Notes: generated by a model not told the origin, from the letters alone. DNA of 64,000 bases from Streptomyces uncialis (GCF_001905345.1 NZ_LFBV01000012.1:124001-188000), one strand, 5' to 3'; counted from the first letter of the stretch, positions 53,215 through 60,676 are shown. A program made the numbers and translations.

Positions 53215-54417
53215 CTACAACGCGCAGCTGTCGCTGTCGACCTCCTGCTGGGACATCCGGCCGAGCCGGATGTCCTCCCGCACCTCGTCCGCCGTCAACG
53301 CGTACCCCGTATCGGGATCGTCCAGCGACTTCGCGAAGATCACCCCGTACACCCGCCCGTCGGGCGTCAGCAGGGGTCCGCCCGAGTTGCCCTGACGGAC
53401 GGTCGCGTACAGCGAGTAGACGTCGCGGCGGACGGTGCCCCGGTGGTAGATGTCGGGGCCGTTCGCGGTGATGCGCCCCCGTACGCGCGCGGGGCGCACG
53501 TCGTACCGGCCGTTCTCGGGGAACCCGGCGACGATCGCGCCGTCCCCGCTGACCGCGTCCTTGTCGGTGACGAACTGGAGCGGGGGCGCCTTGAGGTCGG
53601 GCACGTCCAGCACCGCGATGTCCCGCCGCCAGTCGTAGAGCACGACCTTCGCGTCGTAGAGCCTGCCCAGACCCCCTATCTGCACCGTGGGCTCGTCGAC
53701 CCCTCCGACGACATGCGCGTTGGTCATCACCCGGCGGTCGGCGAACACGAAGCCCGTGCCTTCGAGGATCTTGTCGCAACTGCTCGCCGTGCCGAGGACC
53801 TTGACGATGGAGCGCTTGGCGTTGGTGGCGACGGCGCTGCTGGCGAGGGCCTCGTCGGGCGGGCTGACCTCGGTGATGGGCTCGTTGGAGAAACGGTTGA
53901 AGACCTGCGGGAAACCGTTCTGCGCGAGGATCGAGGAGAAGTCGTCGAACCAGGTGTCGGCCTGGTCGGGCAGCGTCTCGGAGATCCCGAGCAGCACCCG
54001 GGAGCCGCGGACCTCCTTGCCGACCGTGGGCAGCGTCGTACCGGCGAGGGCCGAGCCGATCAGCCAGGCGACCAGCAGCATCGCCAGGACGTTGACCAGG
54101 GCGCCCCCGGTGGCGTCCAGGACGCGCGCGGGCGACCAGGTGATGTGGCGGCGCAGCCGGTTGCCCAGGTGGGTGGTGAACGCCTGGCCGACCGACGCGC
54201 AGACGATGACGATGACGACGGCGACGATGGACGCGGTGGTCCCGACCTCCGCGTCGTCCGTGAACGCGTCCCAGACCACCGGCAGCAGATAGACGGCGAC
54301 GAGCCCGCCCCCGAGGAAACCGATGACCGACAGGATGCCGACGACGAATCCCTGGCGGTAGCCGACGATCGCGAACCACACGGCGGCCACCAGCAGCAGG
54401 ATGTCCAGCACATTCAC
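53215..54417 (-). CDS. MarP-type membrane serine protease
   Basis: The 400-residue protein has an N-terminal CvpA-like domain with four membrane helices (residues 1-about 130) and a C-terminal trypsin-like periplasmic domain. The triad is visible: His in TNAHVVGG, Asp in RRDIAVLDV and Ser in RQGNSGGPL. Two Cys, in SSCDKI and DSDSCAL at the C-terminal end, fit the disulfide known in mycobacterial MarP, which supports acid and oxidative stress resistance. As in M. tuberculosis it sits between ephE and a nudix gene. Confidence 0.93.
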   Translation of the reverse strand: MNVLDILLLVAAVWFAIVGYRQGFVVGILSVIGFLGGGLVAVYLLPVVWDAFTDDAEVGTTASIVAVVIVIVCASVGQAFTTHLGNRLRRHITWSPARVLDATGGALVNVLAMLLVAWLIGSALAGTTLPTVGKEVRGSRVLLGISETLPDQADTWFDDFSSILAQNGFPQVFNRFSNEPITEVSPPDEALASSAVATNAKRSIVKVLGTASSCDKILEGTGFVFADRRVMTNAHVVGGVDEPTVQIGGLGRLYDAKVVLYDWRRDIAVLDVPDLKAPPLQFVTDKDAVSGDGAIVAGFPENGRYDVRPARVRGRITANGPDIYHRGTVRRDVYSLYATVRQGNSGGPLLTPDGRVYGVIFAKSLDDPDTGYALTADEVREDIRLGRMSQQEVDSDSCAL

Positions 54418-54566
54418 CGTTTCACGCCTCGCATTGCCTCGCCGTCCGCCATTTCCGTGCCGTGGCCGGGCCCGCCGGGGCCCCTGTCGCGCACCGCACG
54501 GTCGCCCACCTTGTCACGCACGGGTCCGCGCGCGGGCGCCCCGGGTCCGCGCGGGCGCACCCAGGA

Positions 54567-55256
54567 TCACGCGCGCCAGTCGAGCGGGACCTGTCTGGAG
54601 CGGTCCCACGGGCGCTCCCAGCCCGCGTAGTGGAGCAGCCGGTCGATGACACCGGCGGTGAAGCCCCAGACGAGAGCGGACTCCACGAGGAAGGCCGGAC
54701 CGCTGTGACCCGCGGGGTGGACGGCGGTGGCCCGCTTCTCGGGGTCCGTGAGGTCGGCCACGGGGACGGTGAACACCCGGGCCGTCTCGGCGGGGTCCAT
54801 GACCCCGACGGGGCTGGGCTCTCGCCACCAGCCGAGGACAGGGGCGACGACGAAGCCGCTCACGGGGATGTACAGCTTGGGGAGCACGCCGAAGATCTGT
54901 ACCCCGTGCGGATCGAGACCGGTCTCCTCCCATGCCTCGCGCAGCGCGGCCCGCACCGGGCCCTCGCCGTGCGGATCGCCGTCGGCGGGGTCGAGGGCGC
55001 CGCCGGGGAACGAGGGCTGGCCCGCGTGCGACCGCAGGGAGCCCGCGCGCTCCATCAGCAGCAGCTCGGGGCCCCGGCGCCCCTCACCGAACAGGACCAG
55101 CACCGCGGACTGACGGCCCGCGCCGTCCTCTGGCGGCAGGAATCTGCTGAGCTGGGTGGGCTCGACGGTCTCGGCAGCCCGGGCGACGGGGGCGAGCCAG
55201 GGCGGGAGACCGCCGCTGTGGACCTCCACAGCGCCCTGGAAGGGCCCGTAGGCCAT
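54567..55256 (-). CDS. Nudix hydrolase (CoA pyrophosphatase type)
   Basis: The nudix box is present as GGALDPADGD...REAWEETGLD, with the preceding SHAGQPSFPGG matching the UPF0035 extension (LLTKRS..GQVSFPGG) of CoA pyrophosphatases; the box has a few extra residues between Gly and Glu. The enzyme would cleave CoA or its derivatives. ATG 55256 (MAYGPFQGAVEV) is used. ATG 55445 is an in-frame alternative with an added low-complexity N-terminus. It follows nth in the same direction, as in M. tuberculosis (Rv3672c). Confidence 0.85.
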   Translation of the reverse strand: MAYGPFQGAVEVHSGGLPPWLAPVARAAETVEPTQLSRFLPPEDGAGRQSAVLVLFGEGRRGPELLLMERAGSLRSHAGQPSFPGGALDPADGDPHGEGPVRAALREAWEETGLDPHGVQIFGVLPKLYIPVSGFVVAPVLGWWREPSPVGVMDPAETARVFTVPVADLTDPEKRATAVHPAGHSGPAFLVESALVWGFTAGVIDRLLHYAGWERPWDRSRQVPLDWRA

Positions 55257-55545
55257 CTCCACGGCTCCCGGGGCGGGCGCGGAACGGCCCACCGGGCGCG
55301 CCCTGTGACCCGGCCCCGGACGACCTGGCCCCGGCCCTTGCCCCGGGCCCGGGCCCGCACGGCCGTTCCGGGACGTGTCACGGTCGGCGCCGCCGCGCGC
55401 GAGATCCCGCTCGCCGCCGAAGTCGCCGTTGCCTGTGTGCGTCATGGGCACCCCCGTCCATACGACCTCAACGCCCACGCCCCCGCGGATGGTTCCGCCC
55501 TCACCGGACCCGTACGCACCGCCCGGCGCACGGGTGCCGGTGCCG

Positions 55546-56406
55546 TCATCCGGCCGTCCCGGAGGCGGTGGCCGCACCGAGCGGGGGCGCGGGCAGACCG
55601 CCCGCCTCCAGATACTCCTTCGGCGGGTTCAGCCGCTGGCCCGGGTAGCCGCCCTTCTCGTACTTCAGCAGCTTGCGGGCCTTGTCCGGGTCGGTCTCGC
55701 CCTCCCCGTACGCAGGGCACAGCGGGGCGATCGGGCAGGCGCCGCAGGCGGGTTTGCGGGCGTGGCAGATCCGGCGGCCGTGGAAGATCACCCGGTGCGA
55801 CAGCATCGTCCAGTCGCTCTGCGGGAAGAGCTCGCCGACCGCCGTCTCGACCTTGTCCGGGTCGGTCTCCGCGGTCCACTTCCAGCGCCGCACCAGCCGC
55901 CCGAAGTGCGTGTCGACGGTGATGCCAGGCCGCCCGAAGGGGGTCGACACATTAGCACCATGGTTCGGATCACCCGCCCGGCTTGCCTCACAGGCGCACG
56001 CGTTCCCCGTGACCACGAAGGCGGTTTTCCGGCCCACACCAGGGAGTTTCACCAGCTCAGCAAGGGTTTCAGGGACCATGCCGTCATGGTCTCCCACCAC
56101 GGCAGCAGCAAGCCGGGTGACGCTTCGAGCCTTGGCACGGAAGAACCCTGTGGACCTGATCAGGTTCTCAACGTCTGCCGGGTCGGCCCCTGCCAAATCG
56201 GCCGGGCGCGGGTACTTGGCGAACAGGGCCGGGGTCACCCGGTTCACGCGTAGGTCAGTCGTCTGTGCGCTGAGCACCGTGGCGAGCAACAGTTGCCACG
56301 CGTTCACGTGGTCAAGTTCGCAATGCGCATACGGGTAGGTCTCGGCAAGCGCACGGTTGATACGCCTTGCTCGCCGGACACGTGCTAGCCGGTTTTCTTC
56401 CGCCAT
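55546..56406 (-). CDS. nth: Endonuclease III, chimeric across a mobile-element boundary
   Basis: Nth removes oxidised pyrimidines and nicks abasic sites. The helix-hairpin-helix KLPGVGRKTA, catalytic Asp in ITVDTHFGR and the [4Fe-4S] cysteines C-x6-C-x2-C-x5-C (CHARKPACGACPIAPLC) are all intact, so activity is likely. Two features are odd. Between VVTGNA and PGITVDTH, where host proteins read GNAFGVPGITVDTH, there are about 20 extra residues (CACEASRAGDPNHGANVST...). The N-terminal 150 codons use CTA, AGG, TTG, TAT and CTT freely, unlike the strongly GC-biased C-terminal half. I infer that a phage-like element inserted in nth and replaced its 5' half. No clear ribosome site precedes ATG 56406. 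Confidence 0.85.
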   Translation of the reverse strand: MAEENRLARVRRARRINRALAETYPYAHCELDHVNAWQLLLATVLSAQTTDLRVNRVTPALFAKYPRPADLAGADPADVENLIRSTGFFRAKARSVTRLAAAVVGDHDGMVPETLAELVKLPGVGRKTAFVVTGNACACEASRAGDPNHGANVSTPFGRPGITVDTHFGRLVRRWKWTAETDPDKVETAVGELFPQSDWTMLSHRVIFHGRRICHARKPACGACPIAPLCPAYGEGETDPDKARKLLKYEKGGYPGQRLNPPKEYLEAGGLPAPPLGAATASGTAG

Positions 56407-56462
56407 GCCGTCAGAGTACGGGCCCGCGAAGGCCCTGTACGGCTGTCTGCGGGCACAGGAAC

Positions 56463-56491
56463 GCCCCGCCCGGTTGGTAGCCGAACGGGGC
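56463..56491 (-). terminator. Terminator between the element operon and nth
   Basis: GCCCCGCCCGG (56463-56473) pairs with CCGAACGGGGC (56481-56491), allowing two G-T pairs, with a 7-base loop. It lies just past the stop of the leftward small gene and about 60 bases before the nth start, and so insulates nth from element transcription. Confidence 0.65.
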
Positions 56492-56507
56492 TTTGCGTGT
56501 CTGTGGA

Positions 56508-56762
56508 TCAGGCAGGCAGGCGCTTGCCGTGGATCACGTGGGGGCCGATGTCCAGCCCGTGTGTGGCCAGCAACAGGGCCGTACGGCGTTCACGGGTGAG
56601 CTGTGCGCGTTCCTGGCTCAATCGCTCTTGGCGCTGTACGTGAGCGGTCACGTACGGCCGGATGAGCCGTACATCCTCCCCCCGAAGGGGCTCAGGGGCG
56701 CTGTACGGGCTTTGGGGAGTCTTGAGGGCCGGGGGGCCGATCGGGACCTGAATGCGGCTCAC
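56508..56762 (-). CDS. Small basic protein of unknown function
   Basis: The 84-residue product contains RLIRPYVTAHVQRQERLSQERAQLTRERRTALLLATHGLDIGPHVIHG, a helical basic region with a GLDIGPHVIHG end that I recall from small Streptomyces mobile-element proteins without known function. GTG 56762 (VSRIQVPIGPP) is the likely start, although no good ribosome site precedes it and the frame is open to 57014. It is the gene nearest the nth junction. Confidence 0.6.
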   Translation of the reverse strand: MSRIQVPIGPPALKTPQSPYSAPEPLRGEDVRLIRPYVTAHVQRQERLSQERAQLTRERRTALLLATHGLDIGPHVIHGKRLPA

Positions 56763-56984
56763 AGGGGCGCTCAGGGGTTCCGCGATGGTCCGGTGTCGGC
56801 CCTTCGCGGGCAGGCACAGGGGAAGCAGGATGCGAAGGCACGCCACGAAGGCGCGCACGATAAGGTTGCGCACGTCAACAGGTCCAATCTGTTGGCCACG
56901 CCCCGGGAGTGTTACCAGCACTCGCCGGGGCACCTTGTTTTGTTGTGTAACGGAACCTAGCACGGGGCCGGTTGGTGTGTGAAT

Positions 56985-57029
56985 GCTCCGTCCGCGAAGC
57001 ATCGACAACCGCACGGACGGAGCGCTTCG
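56985..57029. other. Interleaved inverted repeats (pseudoknot order)
   Basis: GCTCCGTCCG (56985-56994) and CGAAGC (56995-57000) are followed, after 13 bases, by their complements in the same order, CGGACGGAGC (57014-57023) and GCTTCG (57024-57029). This A-B-A'-B' order cannot form a simple nested hairpin but could form an H-type pseudoknot in RNA. Confidence 0.6.
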
Positions 57030-57151
57030 ACGTGGCCACGTCTCATCCCCTTCACTGATCGCCCAGCGTCAGAGAAGGGGGCCGTACACCATCGGAAATC
57101 CCCGAATTTCCGATGGCCCTGAGCCGGTGAATTCCGGCTCCGGTCTTTGGG

Positions 57152-57379
57152 CTACGCCCCAGCGTCGCGGGCTATTGCGTCCCAGCTTTCCGCCATGGCG
57201 TCCATTTCTGCGTCAGTGGCTACCAGGCCCGGATAACCGCCCATGGCGTAGGACTCCACGAAGTAACGCACCTGCGCGCGGGTCACGGTCACACGCACTT
57301 CGGGATTGTTCGCGTTCCAGAGTTCGACCGTGCGCGCTCCGTCGTCTCCCGGTTCCCCGGGGGCCCCTACCAGAATCAC
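57152..57379 (-). CDS. Small element protein of unknown function
   Basis: The 75-residue acidic protein (VTVTRAQVRYFVESYAMGGYPG, DAEMDAMAESWDAIARDAG) has no domain I recognise. GTG 57379 is preceded by GAGGAGG seven bases upstream, which is good evidence for translation. It follows the 61-residue gene by 12 bases in the same direction. Confidence 0.7.
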   Translation of the reverse strand: MILVGAPGEPGDDGARTVELWNANNPEVRVTVTRAQVRYFVESYAMGGYPGLVATDAEMDAMAESWDAIARDAGA

Positions 57380-57391
57380 CGTGCTACCTCC

Positions 57392-57577
57392 TCAGATCTC
57401 TGACAGTTCAGCGTTCCGCATGAGCGTCTTGCCGTCCGGGTACTTCTTTTCCACGCGCCGCTTCGCTATCTCCTTGGCCTCTTCGGGAGTTTCTGCGGTG
57501 ACCATTTCATAAACTCCCTTGTCCGGCTGGTTGAGACTGGTCACGATTCCGAGCACTCGGAATGTCGTCCTCGCCAT
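57392..57577 (-). CDS. Small element protein of unknown function
   Basis: The 61-residue product (MARTTFRVLGIVTSLNQPDKGVYEMVTAETPEEAKEIAKRRVEKKYPDG...) looks like a compact beta-alpha fold, with a PEEAKEIAKRRVEK helix. GAGGGAGA lies just upstream of ATG 57577. It is the first of a leftward pair with the 75-residue gene. No function is known to me. Confidence 0.72.
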   Translation of the reverse strand: MARTTFRVLGIVTSLNQPDKGVYEMVTAETPEEAKEIAKRRVEKKYPDGKTLMRNAELSEI

Positions 57578-57670
57578 GTCTCCCTCTTTCGTCGTGGGTG
57601 GTGGCCCCGACCACCAGCACGGGGGCGGACGGTGATCGGGGCCGGGGGTGCAGAGCGCGGCACCCCCTCA

Positions 57671-57745
57671 CCTCCCGGTATCTGACCGGGAGGGGTGTGG
57701 GTGGTCCGTCCGACTGACGCTGTCCATGAACCAGCCGGACGGACC
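57671..57745. terminator. Two hairpins between the small-gene groups
   Basis: CCTCCCGGT/ACCGGGAGG (57671-57679, 57685-57693) is followed by GGTCCGTCCG/CGGACGGACC (57703-57712, 57736-57745). They lie between the end of the six-gene cascade at 57812 and the next gene pair at 57577. The second stem closely resembles the 10-bp stem at 56985. The 57578-57811 gap holds no convincing gene. Confidence 0.6.
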
Positions 57746-57811
57746 GGTTTGCCGCCCCACATGATGAACCCGCTATCTCTGAGTGGCCGGGTATTCAGGG
57801 GGCGGACACTT

Positions 57812-57928
57812 TCAGCCCGTACGGGCCAGCAACACGAGCAGGAAGCCAATGCCGACGTACGAGAAGAAGAAGAACGCGGCTACGGCACGGGCGCGTAACC
57901 ATAAGCTGAAGCGGGTGCGCCGTTTCAC
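57812..57928 (-). CDS. 38-residue single-helix membrane protein with two TTA codons
   Basis: The GTG start overlaps the stop of the preceding gene by four bases (GTGA). The product is a basic N-terminus VKRRTRFSLWLRAR followed by a hydrophobic helix AVAAFFFFSYVGIGFLLVLLA and ends ARTG, a clear positive-inside membrane peptide. Two Leu codons (residues 9 and 11) are TTA, the codon read by the bldA tRNA, very rare in host genes. It is the last gene of a six-gene overlapping chain. The function is unknown; phage-type toxic or signalling peptides look similar. Confidence 0.7.
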   Translation of the reverse strand: MKRRTRFSLWLRARAVAAFFFFSYVGIGFLLVLLARTG

Positions 57929-58200
57929 GTCGTTCCGTCTGCGACGGTTTCGGGGTCCACGCCGGTAGGCGGGTGCCATCGAAGAGCGTCATGGACAGTC
58001 CGCGAATAGAACGTGTGGCCCGTGGTCATGAGGTGAAACGACATCCACGCTTCCGCGTATTCGTGATCGGGCTCCTTCTCCCTTTCCCGTTCGGGCAACG
58101 CCTCATTGCAGTCATCAGTGATGCACACAACGGCTACTTCGTAGCCTTCGGATGCGACCACTTCCGGATTCCAGTCCTTGTACTGCTCACGTTTGCTCAT
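57925..58200 (-). CDS. Small DUF7848-like protein
   Basis: The 91-residue protein has a Cys pair (VVCITDDCNEA) and a C-terminal TTGHTFYSRTVHDALRW segment resembling the TGHTxYRRT motif of the DUF7848 family found on Streptomyces phages and mobile elements. No function is known. ATG 58200 overlaps the previous stop by four bases, and its own stop overlaps the next start. Confidence 0.7.
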   Translation of the reverse strand: MSKREQYKDWNPEVVASEGYEVAVVCITDDCNEALPEREREKEPDHEYAEAWMSFHLMTTGHTFYSRTVHDALRWHPPTGVDPETVADGTT

Positions 58201-58352
58201 GGCGTTACCTCTTCGCTCTTCACAGACTGGCCGTCATGCTGGGGGTGGCGACGGAGAAGAACGCGGCAGTCAATCGCTTTGGCCATGTCTCCGCTTTCTT
58301 CAGCCGTCTGCAATTCGCCGGTCAGCCGGTCACATTCTTCGCAGGTATTCAC
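58197..58352 (-). CDS. Small Cys-motif protein (51 residues)
   Basis: The product starts VNTCEECDRLTGELQTAEESGD, with a CxxC pair that may bind metal only if paired with another protein or as a dimer. GTG 58352 has GGGAGG at the right distance and overlaps the upstream stop by four bases (GTGA). The stop overlaps the next gene. It is too short for most gene finders but well supported by its position in the chain. Confidence 0.65.
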   Translation of the reverse strand: MNTCEECDRLTGELQTAEESGDMAKAIDCRVLLRRHPQHDGQSVKSEEVTP

Positions 58353-58573
58353 AACCACCCTCCCGAGCGCCGGTTTGCCGTCTGCACTTCGGATCGAATT
58401 CGCTCCATGACGGGACTGTGCGACCGGTCGTCGGCCGGGGGCGAGTCGTCCGTGTCTTCGTCCGGGGAGCACGTTGACCGGTCGGGGCACGGGGCCTTGC
58501 CGCACCGGCAGGGGGGCCACGCGAAGACCGACGTGGACGACGGCTGTTCGGGGGTGCACCACTGGCCGGACAT
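58349..58573 (-). CDS. Small Cys-rich protein (74 residues)
   Basis: The product starts MSGQWCTPEQPSSTSVFAWPPCRCGKAPCPDRSTCSP, with five cysteines in the first 35 residues, followed by an acidic then basic tail. It may bind zinc. ATG 58573 shares its A with the upstream stop (TGATG), a typical reinitiation junction. It has no homologue that I recognise. Confidence 0.65.
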   Translation of the reverse strand: MSGQWCTPEQPSSTSVFAWPPCRCGKAPCPDRSTCSPDEDTDDSPPADDRSHSPVMERIRSEVQTANRRSGGWL

Positions 58574-58764
58574 CACAGCCCCGCCCGGGTGTCCGTGGAA
58601 CGTCGGTGGGGGTGTTGGGTGATGATCCGGTTGAAGCCCGCACGGGTGCCGTGGGTGGTGTTCTTCCGGCCCCGGTCTGCCGCGAAGCAGATGCGGCACT
58701 CAGGGACGGGTACGGGCTCAAGTCCGGGCGCTGACGGCCGTTCGACGCTGCCCCCGCCCGTCAC
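58573..58764 (-). CDS. Small basic protein (63 residues)
   Basis: The product (VTGGGSVERPSAPGLEPVPVPECRICFAADRGRKNTTHG...) has one CxxC pair and a basic C-terminal half. GTG 58764 is preceded by GGAGGGG six bases upstream, and overlaps the preceding stop by four bases. The function is unknown. Confidence 0.62.
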   Translation of the reverse strand: MTGGGSVERPSAPGLEPVPVPECRICFAADRGRKNTTHGTRAGFNRIITQHPHRRSTDTRAGL

Positions 58765-58973
58765 CGGTCGCCCCTCCTGCCGGTCGTGAGCGCCACCAGG
58801 GGGCCACGGTGCTCCGCAAGGCGCTTGAGCGCCGGTCGGTGGCTGTCAAGGCGTGCGGCTACCCGTGCGCGTCGCTCAACTGGCGTCAGCGCGGGGCTTC
58901 GTGTCGGCAACGGTTCGGTGCTGGGCAGTAAGGCGCGGCGCTTCAAGTCGCTGGCGCGGGAACCACTGGTCAT
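58761..58973 (-). CDS. First gene of the six-gene overlapping chain (70 residues)
   Basis: ATG 58973 has AAGGAGG five bases upstream, the best ribosome site of the chain. The protein is basic and helical (ERRARVAARLDSHRPALKRLAEHRG) with no Cys and no membrane segment. It is divergent from the XRE regulator gene, whose operator region precedes it. The function is unknown. Confidence 0.65.
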   Translation of the reverse strand: MTSGSRASDLKRRALLPSTEPLPTRSPALTPVERRARVAARLDSHRPALKRLAEHRGPLVALTTGRRGDR

Positions 58974-59116
58974 GGCTGCCTCCTTGCTCCCCCCGGTTTC
59001 AGCGGGTGACCAGATGAGCACAACTAGAGCTAGGCGAAGCCCCGTTAACGGCGAAGCGTTAACACATCGAACGTTGTTCGACGCCTTCGAGAGAGCGAAA
59101 GCAAGAGGTCAGAGCT
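58974..59116. promoter_or_regulatory. Divergent promoter with GTTAAC boxes and a TCGAAC palindrome
   Basis: GTTAAC occurs at 59044 and 59058, 14 bases apart, and TCGAAC-GTT-GTTCGA forms a 15-bp palindrome at 59067-59081. The region separates the XRE/DUF397 pair from the leftward small-gene chain. A third GTTAAC at 59143 lies inside the XRE coding start. These AT-rich hexamers are rare in this DNA, so they probably bind the regulator. Confidence 0.6.
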
Positions 59117-59935
59117 ATGGATGATGACACCCCTCAGACACCGTTAACTCCCGTTGAACAATTCGGCGTACACGTTCGAGAGATGCGGACAGCACGCAAA
59201 ATGGGCGTGCGCGGGCTAGGCAAGGCGATCGGTTGTTCCGGTGCCTACGTCTCCAAGGTGGAGACCGCGAAGCTTGTGCCGAACATGCGGTTCGCGGAAG
59301 GGTGCGACAGAGTCTTTGGCACCGGAACGCTACTGGCGCACCAACTCAGGCGTGCCCTTGAGGGAGACCACCCCGATTGGTTCGAGCCGTACACCCAGCG
59401 CGAGCGCAAGGCCGCTCAGATTTTCGACTACAGCACCATGTTCGTGCCGGGGCTGTTTCAGACTCCCGACTACGCCCGTGCCCTCTACCGCGCGGGTGCC
59501 CCCCGACTGTCAGGGGCGGCAATCGAGTCTCGGCTAGAAGCCCGTATGCGCCGACATGAAGTGCTCGAACGTGACAACCCCGCTGAAGTCTGGGCAATTC
59601 TCTACGAAGCGGCCGTGCGCACACTAGTTGGGTCACGCCGGGTGATGGCTCAACAGCTTGAGCGGCTAGTGGCTGAGGCGGACGCGCCGAACGTCACCAT
59701 TCAGTTCATCCCGTTCGACGTGGTACCAGCCATCGGCACGGCGTTCACCCTTCTGACCTTCGAACGAGGTTCGACCGTGCTTCACGTCGAAGGCCCTCAA
59801 GGGGGCCGCCCGCTGGACACACCGAAGGCGGTGAAGACCGGCGTGGCTATCTTTGATCGCCTACGGGCTGAGGCGCTGGGGCATGATGCGTCTGTGGCCC
59901 ACATCCAAGAGATCCACAAGGAGTACGCACGATGA
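59117..59935 (+). CDS. XRE regulator with DUF5753 domain (Scr1/WhiJ-like)
   Basis: The N-terminal helix-turn-helix (MGVRGLGKAIGCSGAYVSKVETAK) is followed by the DUF5753 domain (YSTMFVPGLFQTPDYARAL... VTIQFIPFDVVPAIGTAFTLLTF). This domain is typical of the large Streptomyces WhiJ-like family encoded next to DUF397 proteins, which control development or antibiotic production. Codon 10 is TTA, so translation would depend on the bldA tRNA. The stop overlaps the DUF397 start by four bases. In this element it probably acts as a repressor of the divergent genes. Confidence 0.9.
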   Translation: MDDDTPQTPLTPVEQFGVHVREMRTARKMGVRGLGKAIGCSGAYVSKVETAKLVPNMRFAEGCDRVFGTGTLLAHQLRRALEGDHPDWFEPYTQRERKAAQIFDYSTMFVPGLFQTPDYARALYRAGAPRLSGAAIESRLEARMRRHEVLERDNPAEVWAILYEAAVRTLVGSRRVMAQQLERLVAEADAPNVTIQFIPFDVVPAIGTAFTLLTFERGSTVLHVEGPQGGRPLDTPKAVKTGVAIFDRLRAEALGHDASVAHIQEIHKEYAR

Positions 59936-60147
59936 TTTCCGATTTCGACGCCACAAGCGCCGCTTGGAGCAAGAGCACCCATAGCGGCCCCGATGGCGGA
60001 ACATGCGTCGAGTGGGCACCCGCGCACGCGTCCGCTACCGGTGCTGTTCCCATACGGGACAGCAAGGCCCCTGACGGCCCGGTTCTCATGGTGTCTGCTA
60101 CCGCGTTCGCCGGATTGGTGACGATGGCCAAGCGCGCCCAGCTCTAG
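59932..60147 (+). CDS. DUF397 protein partner of the XRE regulator
   Basis: The 71-residue protein has the DUF397 pattern: AAWSKSTHSGPDGGTCVEWA, IRDSKAPDGPVLMVSATAFAGLV. DUF397 proteins (BldB-related) bind or antagonise the adjacent XRE/DUF5753 regulator. ATG 59932 overlaps the upstream stop (ATGA), so the two are made in balance. A strong terminator follows. Confidence 0.93.
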   Translation: MISDFDATSAAWSKSTHSGPDGGTCVEWAPAHASATGAVPIRDSKAPDGPVLMVSATAFAGLVTMAKRAQL

Positions 60148-60172
60148 CCCCATGCCCGCCTGTACGGCGCAG

Positions 60173-60210
60173 TGAGCCCCGTTCCCGCCTGTGCTGGGGA
60201 ACGGGGCTCA
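60173..60210 (+). terminator. Terminator after the XRE/DUF397 pair
   Basis: A 14-bp perfect stem (TGAGCCCCGTTCCC, 60173-60186 with 60197-60210) and a 10-base loop. It lies 25 bases past the DUF397 stop and could also serve the leftward gene ending at 60217. Confidence 0.85.
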
Positions 60211-60216
60211 GTCGTG

Positions 60217-60594
60217 CTACGCGGCCATTGCCGTGCCGTCTACGTCGCCTTGGTGGTGCCCGTGACACCCGTAGTCACACGCTGACCAAAGGGTTCCGGG
60301 GTGCATGTGGTAGGTGCCTGACGCCGGGTTCAGGTACCACTCAGACGCGCCCACCATGGCCCCGGTCTGAGCGTCACGCACCATGACGCGGAACCCGTCG
60401 TACCTCGCTGGCAGAAGACGGCTGACAAGCACCCCTTGCGCCCGCAGCACCGCCCCGACTCCCTCACAGTCCGTGACTGCTTCGGTGGCAAGTTCTCTTG
60501 GCAGGTGGGGGCACTCGAACCACGTCAGTCTGTTGTCTTCCAGCTTCGGCACGCTCACATTCACCACGATTCCCCCCGCACTCTGTGTAACCAT
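60217..60594 (-). CDS. Hypothetical element protein (125 residues)
   Basis: The protein starts MVTQSAGGIVVNVSVPKLEDNRLTWFECPHLPRELATEA and has several Cys/His at the C-terminal end (SACDYGCHGHHQGD) that could form a metal site. The middle is beta-rich (GFRVMVRDAQTGAMVGASEWYLNPASGTYHMHPG). ATG 60594 is used; the frame is open to 60651. It is convergent with the DUF397 gene and alone on its strand. The function is unknown. Confidence 0.62.
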   Translation of the reverse strand: MVTQSAGGIVVNVSVPKLEDNRLTWFECPHLPRELATEAVTDCEGVGAVLRAQGVLVSRLLPARYDGFRVMVRDAQTGAMVGASEWYLNPASGTYHMHPGTLWSACDYGCHGHHQGDVDGTAMAA

Positions 60595-60676
60595 CACTTC
60601 ACAATAGGACACGGGTTCGATTTCCGGAAGTGCACATCCGGAACGATGCAATCCCCCGCCCCGCGCACGTTAGGAC

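Noticed and set aside
57541..57849. A 102-codon leftward frame over the hairpin region
   Set aside because: It crosses two strong hairpins and overlaps the better supported 61-residue and 38-residue genes in other frames.
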